A stretch of DNA of 64,000 bases from Lachnospiraceae bacterium (GCA_024681795.1 JAILAD010000063.1:19250-83249); one strand, 5' to 3'; positions 54,516 through 63,575 are shown, counted from the first letter of the stretch. Made by a program: numbers and translations. The notes: generated by a model not told the origin, from the letters alone.

Positions 54516-56264
54516 TTAAATCAGTTTCTTTGCATCCTCCGCCGGCATGGGGCGTCCCCAGAGGAAGCCCTGGATATAATCACATCCGATTTCCTTTAAC
54601 GCATCGAGCTGATCTTCGTTTTCCACACCTTCGGATATTACTTCAAGCCTCATTACGTGACCGATGGAAATAATCGATTGTACATACTGTTTATTGGACT
54701 CTTCCGTATTCATCTCGTCAATAAAGGATTTGTCGATTTTCAGTAAGTTTGCAGGCAGGCTGTGAAGATAACTTAAAGAAGAATAGCCGGTACCGAAATC
54801 GTCAATTGCCACCATGATTCCGAGCTTCTTCACTTCGTTAATCCTCTCCAGTGCTCGTTCCACGGAATCAATCATAACCGACTCGGTAATCTCGATTTCC
54901 AGCCTTTCCGGAGCAACATCGTAAGTATCCAGAATTCCCCTTAATTCCTCCATAAAACTGTTTTTCTGAAGGTGTTTAACGGAAATATTGACACTGACGG
55001 TAAAATCCGTCTTTCCTGCTTTTCCCGCACTCTCCATGAATTCGACGGCTTTTCGGAAAACACACATATCAATCCGGTCCACGATTCCCGTTTTTTCGGC
55101 AACCGGAATAAATTCTGCCGGCGAAATAAAAGAGCCGTCTTTGTTTTTGATTCGTGCAAGGGCTTCAAACCCGCGAAGGTTATGGCTGATATCAAACTGA
55201 GGCTGCAGGTAACAAACCACCGCATCCGTATCGAGCGCTTCCCGGATTTTTCTCTCCGTCTCAATTTTCTGCTCGGACTCAAGAAGTTCTTTTTGAAAAT
55301 GAAGCGGTTCTTTTACAAAACCGCGGCGTTTGGCTTCATGGAGTGCCATGCTGGAAAAGGATACCAGTGTCTCCACGTCTTTCGCATCGGTCGGATATTC
55401 CGCGTATCCAAAGGAAGAATTCACATAATAATCGAAATCGTCAATCGTTATTTTTCTTTCCAGTTCCTCGCGGAACAGCCGGATGGTTTTCAGAACATCC
55501 TCTTCGGAAGAGTAATCCTGAATGCTGAAGCCGAACTCATCACCGCTTACATGGGCAACCAGATTAAATGTCCCCGTTTTCCCGCTGTCCGCCAGTTCCC
55601 TGAAACGGTTCGCAATCTCATTAAGGATTCTGTTCCCGACCTCGTATCCCATGGAATCGTTGATGCTCTTAAAATTGTTGATATCGCTTGCCACATAGAT
55701 AAATTTCTCGCCTTTTTTAATCAGACGGTTAAAATATTCCCGACCCGCATAACGGTTCGGAAGGCCGGTTAACGGATCAAGCAATGCCTGTTCCAGAACT
55801 TTTTTTTGGTACCGGTCGATTCTTCTTTGCGTAATAAATAACAGAATAACCATTACCAGAGTAAAGATATTGCTGAAAACTCCGGGCAGTGCACCGTAAT
55901 TATGTCTTACGACGATATTGATAAGCATCATCGGAAACTGACCGAATAAAATAATCATGCCGGTGATAAAACCTGTTTTCCGATAAAGAAGAACAATCAG
56001 GATAATGCACATATTTCCGAGTGAGGAAAAAATGCCCGCCGCATCTCTTAAATAAAAGACAGTCTTTCCAATCATAATCTGACCTTCTCTGCCGGTGATG
56101 CTGATTAATACCCCCTGGGTAAGAACAAACAGTAAAAGAAGCAACACGTATCCGCTTCTGGGAACATAACGCTTTGCCGTGGTAATACGCATTAATTCGC
56201 CCTTTATACTCCTTCTTCTTGAAGCAGTTCCGTTATTCGATGAATCCGCTTTCCTGCCACTCAT
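54516..56264 (-). CDS. GGDEF-EAL protein with membrane-anchored sensor
   Basis: 582 residues. A Ser/Asn/Arg-rich N-terminus (1-35) is followed by about five hydrophobic segments (38-145). The GGDEF domain (about 160-310) has SGDEF (240-244), a variant that may reduce or abolish cyclase activity. The EAL domain (about 335-582) is intact: FEALARIK (367-369), EITESVMID and DDFGTGYSSLSYL, all ligands of an active phosphodiesterase. It probably degrades c-di-GMP, with the GGDEF domain binding GTP as a regulator. RBS GAGGAAG before ATG 56264. Confidence 0.93.
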   Translation of the reverse strand: MSGRKADSSNNGTASRRRSIKGELMRITTAKRYVPRSGYVLLLLLFVLTQGVLISITGREGQIMIGKTVFYLRDAAGIFSSLGNMCIILIVLLYRKTGFITGMIILFGQFPMMLINIVVRHNYGALPGVFSNIFTLVMVILLFITQRRIDRYQKKVLEQALLDPLTGLPNRYAGREYFNRLIKKGEKFIYVASDINNFKSINDSMGYEVGNRILNEIANRFRELADSGKTGTFNLVAHVSGDEFGFSIQDYSSEEDVLKTIRLFREELERKITIDDFDYYVNSSFGYAEYPTDAKDVETLVSFSSMALHEAKRRGFVKEPLHFQKELLESEQKIETERKIREALDTDAVVCYLQPQFDISHNLRGFEALARIKNKDGSFISPAEFIPVAEKTGIVDRIDMCVFRKAVEFMESAGKAGKTDFTVSVNISVKHLQKNSFMEELRGILDTYDVAPERLEIEITESVMIDSVERALERINEVKKLGIMVAIDDFGTGYSSLSYLHSLPANLLKIDKSFIDEMNTEESNKQYVQSIISIGHVMRLEVISEGVENEDQLDALKEIGCDYIQGFLWGRPMPAEDAKKLI

Positions 56265-56390
56265 AAATCACTTCCTCTTCCGATAAAAAAGCACAATAAA
56301 CCAAACTTTATTGTATCATAAAAATTTCCGTATTTCCATCAAAACGGAAGGATTCACATAAGTTTCACCGGGGCGAAATACAAACCAATA

Positions 56391-56424
56391 AAAAAACCCC
56401 GAAAACCGATATGTTTTCGGGGTT
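56391..56424 (-). terminator. Terminator at the right border of the conserved region
   Basis: Stem AACCCCGAAAAC (56395-56406) with GTTTTCGGGGTT (56413-56424); on the minus strand a T run follows (complement of 56388-56396). It terminates leftward transcripts that come from beyond 56424. Confidence 0.8.
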
Positions 56425-56446
56425 TGTATCCGATAATGAAATCCGA

Positions 56447-56557
56447 TTAACGCTTGCCTATCTTTAGCCCCCGTAAATAGGCACTTTTAAGACACTTTGG
56501 GCGCTGTACGGGTGCTACGCAACAAGGCTTACGTGCACTCACACGGTTTTTAATCAT
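56447..56557 (-). CDS. Possible 36-residue basic peptide
   Basis: A short ATG frame (56557-56447) encodes 36 residues with many Lys/Arg and three Cys (RKPCCVAP, PKCLKSAY, LKIGKR at the end). It overlaps the stop of the fragment at 56550 by eight bases and is followed by the terminator at 56391. The stretch also forms a hairpin (TGCCTAT/ATAGGCA, about 56456-56483). No RBS is convincing. It may be a small gene, a gene end or part of an insertion scar. Confidence 0.25.
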   Translation of the reverse strand: MIKNRVSARKPCCVAPVQRPKCLKSAYLRGLKIGKR

Positions 56558-56873
56558 TCACATATAATGAAGACAGGAGAAAACTGTCTATCGATCGTGG
56601 ATTCTCGTATATTCCCATTTTTTCATCCAAATATTCCTGAAGTTCAAGCATCCGGCATACAAAATCACCATACTCTGCATCATAGTCTTCAAGGCCTGAT
56701 CGGATTTCCCTATCAGGTCTTTTTACAATCTTCCCTATTGCAGTTTTAGCCCTACTGTCATATATAAAGAACTTATCCGGACAATGGAAATGCAAATACT
56801 TCGATGCAAGAGACCTCTTCTCCAAACCGGTAAGCTCCACAAAGGTATCCATAAGAAATTTATGAGTGTTCAA
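56550..56873 (-). pseudogene. 5'-truncated or frameshifted gene remnant
   Basis: An open frame of about 107 codons with only a TTG start and no RBS. The stretch SLASKYLHFHCPDKFFIYDSRA resembles the C-terminal part of a longer family whose members carry a 'SKxLHFxxPxxFxIYDS' motif. Just upstream, in another minus-strand frame, ENFFMPTLVNYREYH runs up to the same point, so a frameshift or deletion has probably split one gene near 56890. It lies at the left edge of the region of foreign character. Confidence 0.5.
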
Positions 56874-56994
56874 TATATCTGGAACACAATCAATGATACT
56901 CCCTGTAGTTTACGAGAGTAGGCATAAAGAAGTTTTCAAGAAACATTGTAAGACAGGTACAGCAAGCTAAATTATTACCGAAAGGGTGCTTACA

Positions 56995-57225
56995 ATGATT
57001 GATATGATTTACAACCTCCGTGTGGGGGATATTCACGCTGCCGAGTTCTCTGACGATTTCAACAAGCTGTGTATTCCGTTTGAAAATTCGCTGAGCGAGG
57101 AGCAGATTGATGTGTTCCACAAGATACTGGACTGCGTGAGCGATACTGCTGCCGCTGAGATGAGGGCTGCATACAAGGCAGGTTTCAAGGACGGTGTGTC
57201 TTTGATGCGAGAGGTTCAGGAGTAA
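56995..57225 (+). CDS. Small DUF6809-like protein
   Basis: 76 residues from ATG 56995 (RBS AAAGGG eight bases before). MIDMIYNLRVGDIHAAEF, then a helix-rich region and the end AAYKAGFKDGVSLMREVQE match short proteins common in clostridial mobile elements (DUF6809-like, by recollection). Its function is not known. It is the first clear plus-strand gene of the accessory island. A weak hairpin (AAGCCTATTC/GAATAGGTTTT, about 57239-57277) follows it. Confidence 0.65.
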   Translation: MIDMIYNLRVGDIHAAEFSDDFNKLCIPFENSLSEEQIDVFHKILDCVSDTAAAEMRAAYKAGFKDGVSLMREVQE

Positions 57226-57316
57226 GGAAATAATCGGTAAAGCCTATTCGGGACAATCGCTGTTCTGAATAGGTTTTGCTTACATCGTAAAGACCGAATT
57301 TACGATAAAATGTTCC

Positions 57317-57345
57317 TTGACAATTAAGCTGAAAAGTGCTATAAT
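57317..57345 (+). promoter_or_regulatory. Consensus promoter of the nucleotidyltransferase pair
   Basis: TTGACA (57317-57322), exactly 17 bases, TATAAT (57340-57345): a perfect sigma-A promoter, the strongest in the window. It drives the 107-residue protein and nucleotidyltransferase genes. Confidence 0.9.
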
Positions 57346-57406
57346 TAAGGTGATCGGAGGGCAGCCATGCCTGTCTAATCTATATCCTATAGAAAGGGTG
57401 AGAATC

Positions 57407-57730
57407 ATGTTGAATGTAAAGCCTTATTATGCTCCGCAAAATGATTGGAGCAGTAACGATTATTACAGTCTGCATAGGTATCTGCATAGGCTTGTTACTC
57501 ATGCTGACCGCAAGAGGGACGAGATCGCACAGCTTGATGTGCAGAGAATGTCCGATAAGACAAAGGTTCTGCTTTACTGCATCATCAGCTATTATCACCT
57601 TGAAAAGCTGTTTGAACTTTCCAACTTACAGAAACTTACGGAATGCCAGCCTCTTTCAGAGCCGCTTGTACTGAGCAATCATGGGCTGAGAGAAGAAAAT
57701 GTCTACTATAAAATGAATGTGATGTTCTGA
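57407..57730 (+). CDS. 107-residue protein paired with a nucleotidyltransferase
   Basis: Starts at ATG 57407 with RBS GAAAGGGTGAG; an earlier in-frame start would lie on the promoter. Composition: Tyr/Asn-rich start (MLNVKPYYAPQNDWSSNDYY), a basic helix (HRLVTHADRKRDEIAQ), and a hydrophobic helix (TKVLLYCIISYYHLEKLFEL). I do not recognise it. Its stop lies eight bases before the nucleotidyltransferase start, so the two genes are a unit; the arrangement is that of a toxin-antitoxin pair. Confidence 0.65.
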   Translation: MLNVKPYYAPQNDWSSNDYYSLHRYLHRLVTHADRKRDEIAQLDVQRMSDKTKVLLYCIISYYHLEKLFELSNLQKLTECQPLSEPLVLSNHGLREENVYYKMNVMF

Positions 57731-57738
57731 GGTGTGCG

Positions 57739-58293
57739 ATGATCGGAATTGAATGTACGCTTGATGATTTCAAGGACGCACTTGAAGCGTTGAATGATAA
57801 GCTGAAAAATCATCATATCACCATTGAGATCAGGGCTATCGGCGGTTTTGCGATGCTTTACAACAAACTCCGCAGCGGTGGCTATACGATGGACGTGGAT
57901 ACAGCAACAAGGGATATGACTGAAGAAGTGCAGGAGCTTATCCGTGAGGTTGCTGAAGAAAAAGGTCTTGACGAGGACTGGATCAATAATGATTCCTACG
58001 GTCTACCGGAGGTCACGGAAATTATCGGCAAGTTAGAATGGATAACAGATAATAGCTATTCCAATATCATGCTCTATATTGCAAAGATAGAGAGTCTGCT
58101 TCTGCTGAAAGTCCGTGCAGTCCACTTTGCAGGCTTAGTGCCGAGGATCACCGATCAGACCGATGTGCTTGATATTCTTGCTTTCCTCGGTATTCACACG
58201 ATAGAGGAAGTTAAGCAAAATCCTCTGACTAAGAGCTTTGAGAAGAAATATCCGAGGTGCTTTGAGTTTTTGAAGAATACAGAAAAATGTTAA
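57739..58293 (+). CDS. DUF6036-like nucleotidyltransferase
   Basis: 184 residues. Residues 33-60 carry the core of minimal nucleotidyltransferases: GG (35-36) followed by a helix and DVD (52-54), the metal-binding DxD. The rest (EVTEIIGKLEW..., then ESLLLLKVRAVHFAG) corresponds to the helical part of DUF6036/AbiEii-type proteins. Such enzymes may transfer nucleotides to tRNA or protein as toxins or defence effectors. It follows the 107-residue gene at eight bases and is closed by a terminator. Confidence 0.75.
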   Translation: MIGIECTLDDFKDALEALNDKLKNHHITIEIRAIGGFAMLYNKLRSGGYTMDVDTATRDMTEEVQELIREVAEEKGLDEDWINNDSYGLPEVTEIIGKLEWITDNSYSNIMLYIAKIESLLLLKVRAVHFAGLVPRITDQTDVLDILAFLGIHTIEEVKQNPLTKSFEKKYPRCFEFLKNTEKC

Positions 58294-58322
58294 GAATCTT
58301 TTATGGCAGATTCTTCGTTTTT
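58292..58322 (+). terminator. Terminator of the nucleotidyltransferase pair
   Basis: Stem AAGAATCT (58292-58299) with AGATTCTT (58308-58315), followed by CGTTTTTAT. The first stem base is inside the last codons of the gene. Confidence 0.7.
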
Positions 58323-58358
58323 ATGGAGCGTCTGCTTTTTTATTACGGCTTTTCAAAA

Positions 58359-58392
58359 GTTAAAGACTTGTTAAGAATTTCTGTGCTATAAT
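58359..58392 (+). promoter_or_regulatory. Promoter with response-regulator-type direct repeat
   Basis: GTTAAAG (58359-58365) and GTTAAGA (58370-58376) form a direct repeat with an 11-base step over the -35 region of a perfect TATAAT (58387-58392). The -35 itself is poor. This is the layout of promoters activated by OmpR-type regulators, which would fit the two-component system encoded downstream. Confidence 0.5.
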
Positions 58393-58435
58393 CAAAGCAT
58401 AGAGAATACCGATACAAGATACGGAGGAATGCACT

Positions 58436-60814
58436 ATGTTTTGGAGGATACTGAAAAAAGACCTAAAACGCAAGAAGACCATGAACATCATTTTGCTGCT
58501 GTTCGTGATATTATGTTCCATGCTTGCGGCGGCAAGTCTGAACAATATCGTTGCAGTGACGGGCGGCATCAAACACTTCATGGAAATATCAGATGCACCG
58601 GATGTAAAAATCAGTATGCCGGTCGATGAGGATCTGGATAAGAAACTTATCGCTCTCCCCGAAGTGGAAAAAGTGAAAGTCGAGGAGAGTTTCTACCTTA
58701 CAGCGGAGCATTTCAAATTGAACGGAGAAAAGCACAAAGACCTTATCTCCGGAACTGCCTTGATCTCTGGCAAGGAATTTGGCTGTAAGTATTTTGATGC
58801 TGAAAACAGGGAGATCACAAGCGTTCCTGCAGGGGGCTTTTACTGCACCAAAAACTTTTTGCAGGGGGCTCCGTTTGAAAAGGACGATATTCTGACTGTC
58901 ACGATTGCTGAGGAAACCTTTTCGCTCAGTTTTGAAGGCATCTACAAAACGGTTGCTCAGGATACGAATAATTCTTCATCCCCCTATATAATATTGAACA
59001 GTGCTGACTGGGATAAAATGAACGGTTCATTGGAAGATTCCGCTTTCATGACGGAAAAGACCATATATGTAAAAACCAATGACGTTGATGCCGTAATAAA
59101 GGCGGCAGGAGATACAGAAGGCATTTCCGTCTATACAAAGGATCAGTTTTCAAGCTATTTTATGTATGATATGCTAACGGCATATATTCTGCTGGCAGCT
59201 TGTGGTCTGCTTGTGGCAGCAGCCTTTGTGACGCTGCGATTTGCCATCGGCTTTACGATCTCGGAAGAATTTCGTGAGATAGGTGTTATGAAAGCGGTGG
59301 GCATTCAAAACAGCGGTATCCGCAGTATTTATATCACAAAATATGCAGCGATCTCTCTGATAGGCTCAGTTATCGGATATGTAGCCTCAATACCCCTCAG
59401 CAGTTATCTTCTGAAATCGGTACAAGGGAGTATCGTATTCAGCGGAAACAATACCATGATCGGCATTACAGGTTCTGCCGCAGTCATTGTGCTGATACTG
59501 TTATTCAGCTATGGCTGTACAATAGGCATCAACAAAATGTCACCCATTGATGCGGTGCGCAGCGGTCAGACGGGAGAACGTTTCGGGAAACGAAGCGTGA
59601 TGCATCTGGGTCGCTCCAAGCTCCCTGCAACAGGTTTTATGGCGCTGAATGATGTACTGAGCGCACCGAAGCAGTTTGCGATTATTACAGTGGTGTTCAC
59701 GCTGTGCGTACTTATGATGACCGTCATGTCCAACTGTGCAGTCACCCTCTCCAGCGACAAACCAATTTTTCTGTTCGGTATTCCTGTTGAAACGGATGCT
59801 TCTATCCTTGACAATGATATTTCCAATGATGCGATCAAACAAGCCATTGGAGAATTTATGACATCCAATGACAGCTGGAAGTCTCTTGTGAAAGAAACGG
59901 AAAAGATGCTTGATGAGAATGGTATGCCGGGAAAAGCCACCGTCACAATAAGCTGTCTGTACACCACTGTACACGGTGACAAAAGTGTCGGCATCTCCTA
60001 CCATGTCACAAGGAACACACCTGCGGACAAATTTATTTACGATGAAGGCACTGCTCCAAGAAAACCAGATGAAGTCGCTTTGACCGCTGCTGCAATGGAA
60101 AAACTGGATGCCAGAATCGGCGACAGGATCAAGGTCAATACGGGCGGCGCAGAGGAAGAGCTTATCATTACAGGGACATTCTCCACCTTTATGATGGGCG
60201 GTATGGCTGCTCGCCTTTGCGAAGATGCAGAGCTGAATCTGGAGAAGCTCAATAATCACATGGGTATCCAGATAGAGTTTGATGATTCACCGGATGAGGC
60301 AGAGATCGGAAGAAGAATAGAAAAGCTCAAAGATGTAACAGGTGCAGAAAAAATATACTCCAATGCACAGATGGTAGAAACCTTTACAGAAATGTCCGGC
60401 ACATTGGATATGATAAAGAAAATGATGATGCTCATGACCGTGATCGTAACGGCACTGATCGTAATACTGATGGAGCGCAGCTTCATCTCAAAGGAAAAGA
60501 GCGAGATCGCACTGATGAAGGCGGTAGGCTTTCAGGATGGCTCTGTGATCGGACAGCATACCCTGCGGTTTACACTGGCAGCGGTCGTTGCGTCAGTTCT
60601 TGCATCTGTGATCGTACTTCCTTTCAGCAAGGCACTTCTCACATTCATCTTTGCTCAGATCGGCAGTGTATCTTCAACAGGCATTGCTTTTGATGCAGTG
60701 GAGATCTTTGCGGTATGCCCTGCCATTCTGATCGGAGTGACGGTCATCGGCACGCTCCTGACTGCACTTTACACTAAAACGATAAAGGCAAGCGATACCG
60801 CTTCCATAGAATAA
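58436..60814 (+). CDS. FtsX-type ABC transporter permease
   Basis: 792 residues, RBS ACGGAGG before ATG 58436. One N-terminal TM (about 16-40), a large extracytoplasmic domain (about 50-240), three TMs (about 245-350: LLAACGLLVAAAFVTLRFAIG and others), a second large domain (about 420-640) and the final three TMs (about 660-785). Two FtsX domains (SEEFREIGVMKAVG; KEKSEIALMKAVG) mark the MacB/BceB-like superfamily. With the ATPase gene downstream it forms an exporter or sensor of peptide antibiotics. Its codon use differs from the left half of the window. Confidence 0.92.
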   Translation: MFWRILKKDLKRKKTMNIILLLFVILCSMLAAASLNNIVAVTGGIKHFMEISDAPDVKISMPVDEDLDKKLIALPEVEKVKVEESFYLTAEHFKLNGEKHKDLISGTALISGKEFGCKYFDAENREITSVPAGGFYCTKNFLQGAPFEKDDILTVTIAEETFSLSFEGIYKTVAQDTNNSSSPYIILNSADWDKMNGSLEDSAFMTEKTIYVKTNDVDAVIKAAGDTEGISVYTKDQFSSYFMYDMLTAYILLAACGLLVAAAFVTLRFAIGFTISEEFREIGVMKAVGIQNSGIRSIYITKYAAISLIGSVIGYVASIPLSSYLLKSVQGSIVFSGNNTMIGITGSAAVIVLILLFSYGCTIGINKMSPIDAVRSGQTGERFGKRSVMHLGRSKLPATGFMALNDVLSAPKQFAIITVVFTLCVLMMTVMSNCAVTLSSDKPIFLFGIPVETDASILDNDISNDAIKQAIGEFMTSNDSWKSLVKETEKMLDENGMPGKATVTISCLYTTVHGDKSVGISYHVTRNTPADKFIYDEGTAPRKPDEVALTAAAMEKLDARIGDRIKVNTGGAEEELIITGTFSTFMMGGMAARLCEDAELNLEKLNNHMGIQIEFDDSPDEAEIGRRIEKLKDVTGAEKIYSNAQMVETFTEMSGTLDMIKKMMMLMTVIVTALIVILMERSFISKEKSEIALMKAVGFQDGSVIGQHTLRFTLAAVVASVLASVIVLPFSKALLTFIFAQIGSVSSTGIAFDAVEIFAVCPAILIGVTVIGTLLTALYTKTIKASDTASIE

Positions 60815-60827
60815 GGAGGATTATATC

Positions 60828-61598
60828 ATGAATACCGTTTTACAGACAAAGGGGCTTTGCAAAACCTACATTGTAAATAAGCGTCAGAATAACGTCTTGA
60901 AAAATATCGACCTGACAATTTCCGAGGGGGAAATGGTAGCGATCATGGGACCGTCAGGTTCCGGAAAATCCACGCTGCTGTATTGCGTTTCGGGAATGGA
61001 TAGGGTGACCGCAGGCGAGGTCATTTTTAACGGCAAAGAAACCGCAAAGCTCTCAGACAAGGCGCTTTCACAGCTCAGACTTGATGAAATGGGCTTTATC
61101 TTCCAGCAGATGTATATGATGAAAAATCTTTCGGTGCTGGATAACATCATTCTTCCGGCGGTGAAATCGAAAAAGAATACCGAGAGCCGCAAACAGACCG
61201 AGGAGCGTGGGCGACAGCTCATGAGACGGCTCGGCATTGACGATGTGGGAGATAATGACATCAACGAAGTGTCGGGTGGTCAGCTTCAGAGGGCTTGCAT
61301 CTGCCGCAGTATGATCAATTCTCCCAAGATGATATTTGCCGATGAACCTACGGGAGCGCTGAACCGTTCCAGTTCTGATGAGGTCATGAACGAGCTTTTG
61401 TCCCTCAACCGTGACGGAACAACCATTATGTGCGTGACACACGATCCCAAAGTCGCCGCCAAATGCAGCCGTATCCTGTATATTGTTGACGGCGGTATCA
61501 TGGGAGAAAAGGAAATGGGACACTTTGACGGCGGAGAAAAGGAACTGCGTGACCGTGAAAGAGAACTGAATAACTGGCTGATGGAACAGGGATGGTGA
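60828..61598 (+). CDS. ABC transporter ATP-binding protein
   Basis: 256 residues, RBS AAGGAGG before ATG 60828, 13 bases after the permease. Walker A GPSGSGKST (about 42-50), Q-loop FIFQQM, signature VSGGQLQR, Walker B MIFADEPTGAL with catalytic Glu, H-loop CVTHDPKVA. It belongs to the LolD/MacB/BceA subfamily of short ATPases that drive FtsX permeases. It ends 53 bases before the response regulator gene. Confidence 0.95.
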   Translation: MNTVLQTKGLCKTYIVNKRQNNVLKNIDLTISEGEMVAIMGPSGSGKSTLLYCVSGMDRVTAGEVIFNGKETAKLSDKALSQLRLDEMGFIFQQMYMMKNLSVLDNIILPAVKSKKNTESRKQTEERGRQLMRRLGIDDVGDNDINEVSGGQLQRACICRSMINSPKMIFADEPTGALNRSSSDEVMNELLSLNRDGTTIMCVTHDPKVAAKCSRILYIVDGGIMGEKEMGHFDGGEKELRDRERELNNWLMEQGW

Positions 61599-61601
61599 TA
61601 C

Positions 61602-61630
61602 TTGTAATATTGCCGCCGATATGGTACAAT
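61602..61630 (+). promoter_or_regulatory. Internal promoter before the response regulator gene
   Basis: TTGTAA (61602-61607), 17 bases, TACAAT (61625-61630), 22 bases before the ATG of the regulator. It could supply basal regulator and kinase independent of the ABC promoter. Confidence 0.55.
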
Positions 61631-61651
61631 AGTGGTAGGTGGTGATTTTTT

Positions 61652-62314
61652 ATGACCGATATTCTGATCGTTGAGGACGATAAGGAACTAAGCTCACTGC
61701 TGACGGATTTTCTTCGCGCGGAGGGCTATACCGTTTCGGCAGTGGAAAGCGGAGAACGAGCTGTGGAGCTTTTCGAGCGATACGGCGCAAGGCTCGTGGT
61801 GCTGGACATCAATCTGCCTGATATGAACGGCTTTGCAGTATGCTCGAAGCTGCGTGAGAATGCCGATACGCCGATCCTGATCGTCAGTGCAAGGACAGAC
61901 AAGGAAGATAAGCTGAACGGACTGGATTTAGGGGCTGATGATTACATCGAAAAGCCCTATGATATTGATATTCTGCTTGCAAAGATCAAAGGCATTTTCA
62001 AGCGCAGGTACCAGCGGAGTCTGCTTTCCGCAAGCGGTGTCACGCTCAATCTTGCAAATAAGACCGCAGAGATCGACGGGAAACCCGTGGAGCTTGCCGC
62101 AAAGGAATTTGCCCTGCTTGCGCTCCTGATCGAAAATCAGGGCAAGGCACTGAAAAAAGAGTATCTGTTTTCGACCGTATGGGGCAGCGACAGCGATTCG
62201 GAGCTGCAAACGCTTCATGTGCATATCAATCGTCTGCGGCAAAAGCTCGGCGATGATCCGAAAAATGCCAAGCGTCTGCTGACCGTCTGGGGCGTGGGGT
62301 ATAAGTTCGTATGA
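61652..62314 (+). CDS. OmpR-family response regulator
   Basis: 220 residues. Receiver (1-115) with the acidic pocket VEDD, phospho-acceptor Asp52 in VLDINLPDMNG and Lys in YIEKPYD; winged-helix DNA-binding domain (about 125-220) with ELQTLHVHINRLRQKL and the final GYKFV. It would bind direct repeats such as those at 58359-58376. The stop overlaps the kinase start by four bases (ATGA). Confidence 0.95.
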   Translation: MTDILIVEDDKELSSLLTDFLRAEGYTVSAVESGERAVELFERYGARLVVLDINLPDMNGFAVCSKLRENADTPILIVSARTDKEDKLNGLDLGADDYIEKPYDIDILLAKIKGIFKRRYQRSLLSASGVTLNLANKTAEIDGKPVELAAKEFALLALLIENQGKALKKEYLFSTVWGSDSDSELQTLHVHINRLRQKLGDDPKNAKRLLTVWGVGYKFV

Positions 62315-63522
62315 GGGCATTTAAAAGGCTGTGTATTGCAGTGATTACGATATTTCTGATGCTTGCGGCGGTGCTGAATATCGTCATGTTACAGAATCGG
62401 AAATATGCTGACGGACAATACCGTGTAGAAGCAAAACGTCTTGCGGACGAGATAGCTGAAACAGGCAGCTATGACCTCGCAGGCTATCCGCATCTCACAG
62501 AGGTGTATACGGGCGATGATCTCTATCAAAGCGATGAACACTATGTTATTATAGAAGCAAACGGAACGCTGTACCGTGTGGAATACACGCTCGGAAACAA
62601 GAGCAGTACGATGATCGCAATGAATTGTATTTTAGGCGTTCTGTTTTTAATATTGGTCGTCGTATTTTTCTATATCAAAAGGAATATTATTGAACCATTC
62701 GGCAGTCTGAACAATGTTCCGCAGGAACTGGCAAGGGGCAATCTTGCAGTACCGATACCAGAGCAGAAAAGCCGATTTTTCGGGAAGTTTACATGGGGTG
62801 TCAACCTCCTGCGAGAGAAGATTGAGGATGACAGGAAGAAAGAGCTTTCCATGCAGAGGAACAAGAAGCTGCTGCTGATGTCACTCTCTCATGACATCAA
62901 AACGCCCCTTTCTGCGATCAAGCTGAATGCAAAGGCGCTTGCAAAGGGCATCTATAATGATGAGGAAAAACGCCGTGCTACCGCAGAGAGCATCAATGCC
63001 CGTGCCGATGAGATCGAACAGTTTGTCAGCGAGATCACCAAAGCGGCAAGCGAGGACTTCATGAGCTTTGAGGTTACGCAGGGCGAAGCGTTCCTCAGTC
63101 AGATCATCACAAAGATAAGTGCAAGATATGCCCCTCAGCTCAGTCTTTCGGGAACAGAATTTGTCATACACAAATATGATGACTGTATCCTTTCCTGCGA
63201 TGCTGACCGCTTGGCTGAATGTCTGCAAAACCTGATCGAAAATGCGATAAAATACGGTGACGGCAAGCGGATAGAGATAAGCTTCGACAAAATGGACGGC
63301 TGTGAGCTTATCACAGTGACAAACACGGGCTGCACTCTTGAAGCAAAGGAACTGCCGCAGATATTCGGGAGTTTTCATCGGGGCAGCAATGCCGATAAGA
63401 TACAGGGCAACGGTCTGGGGCTGTTCATCTGCAAACGGCTGATGTCGCTCATGGGCGGAGAGGTCTATGCTGAAATACACGAGGATTGCTTTAGTGTAAC
63501 ACTGGTGGTAAAGTTAGCGTAA
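62311..63522 (+). CDS. Sensor histidine kinase
   Basis: 403 residues. TM1 (about 9-28), a short extracytoplasmic loop (about 30-98), TM2 (about 102-122), then HAMP-like linker and kinase core: His194 in SLSHDIKTPL, N box CLQNLIENAIKYG, G2 box GNGLGLFICKRL. The G1 box is reduced (TVTNTGCTLE instead of DxGxG), a feature seen in Bce-type kinases that rely on a partner transporter. The short loop has the same implication: the ABC transporter itself is likely the sensor. Confidence 0.93.
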   Translation: MRAFKRLCIAVITIFLMLAAVLNIVMLQNRKYADGQYRVEAKRLADEIAETGSYDLAGYPHLTEVYTGDDLYQSDEHYVIIEANGTLYRVEYTLGNKSSTMIAMNCILGVLFLILVVVFFYIKRNIIEPFGSLNNVPQELARGNLAVPIPEQKSRFFGKFTWGVNLLREKIEDDRKKELSMQRNKKLLLMSLSHDIKTPLSAIKLNAKALAKGIYNDEEKRRATAESINARADEIEQFVSEITKAASEDFMSFEVTQGEAFLSQIITKISARYAPQLSLSGTEFVIHKYDDCILSCDADRLAECLQNLIENAIKYGDGKRIEISFDKMDGCELITVTNTGCTLEAKELPQIFGSFHRGSNADKIQGNGLGLFICKRLMSLMGGEVYAEIHEDCFSVTLVVKLA

Positions 63523-63532
63523 ACACGATTTA

Positions 63533-63544
63533 GGTCAATTGACC
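63533..63544. promoter_or_regulatory. Perfect 12-base palindrome before the CPBP gene
   Basis: GGTCAATTGACC, 11 bases after the kinase stop and 32 before the next start codon. It is symmetric and could bind a dimeric regulator. The same gap contains no strong -10/-35 pair. Confidence 0.4.
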
Positions 63545-63575
63545 AAATGAATGTTCAATCAGGGAATGATATATC

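Noticed and set aside
56890..57120. 76-codon minus-strand frame overlapping the DUF6809-like gene
   Set aside because: It is largely antisense to a plus-strand gene with a good RBS. Only its last residues may belong to the broken gene at 56550-56873.
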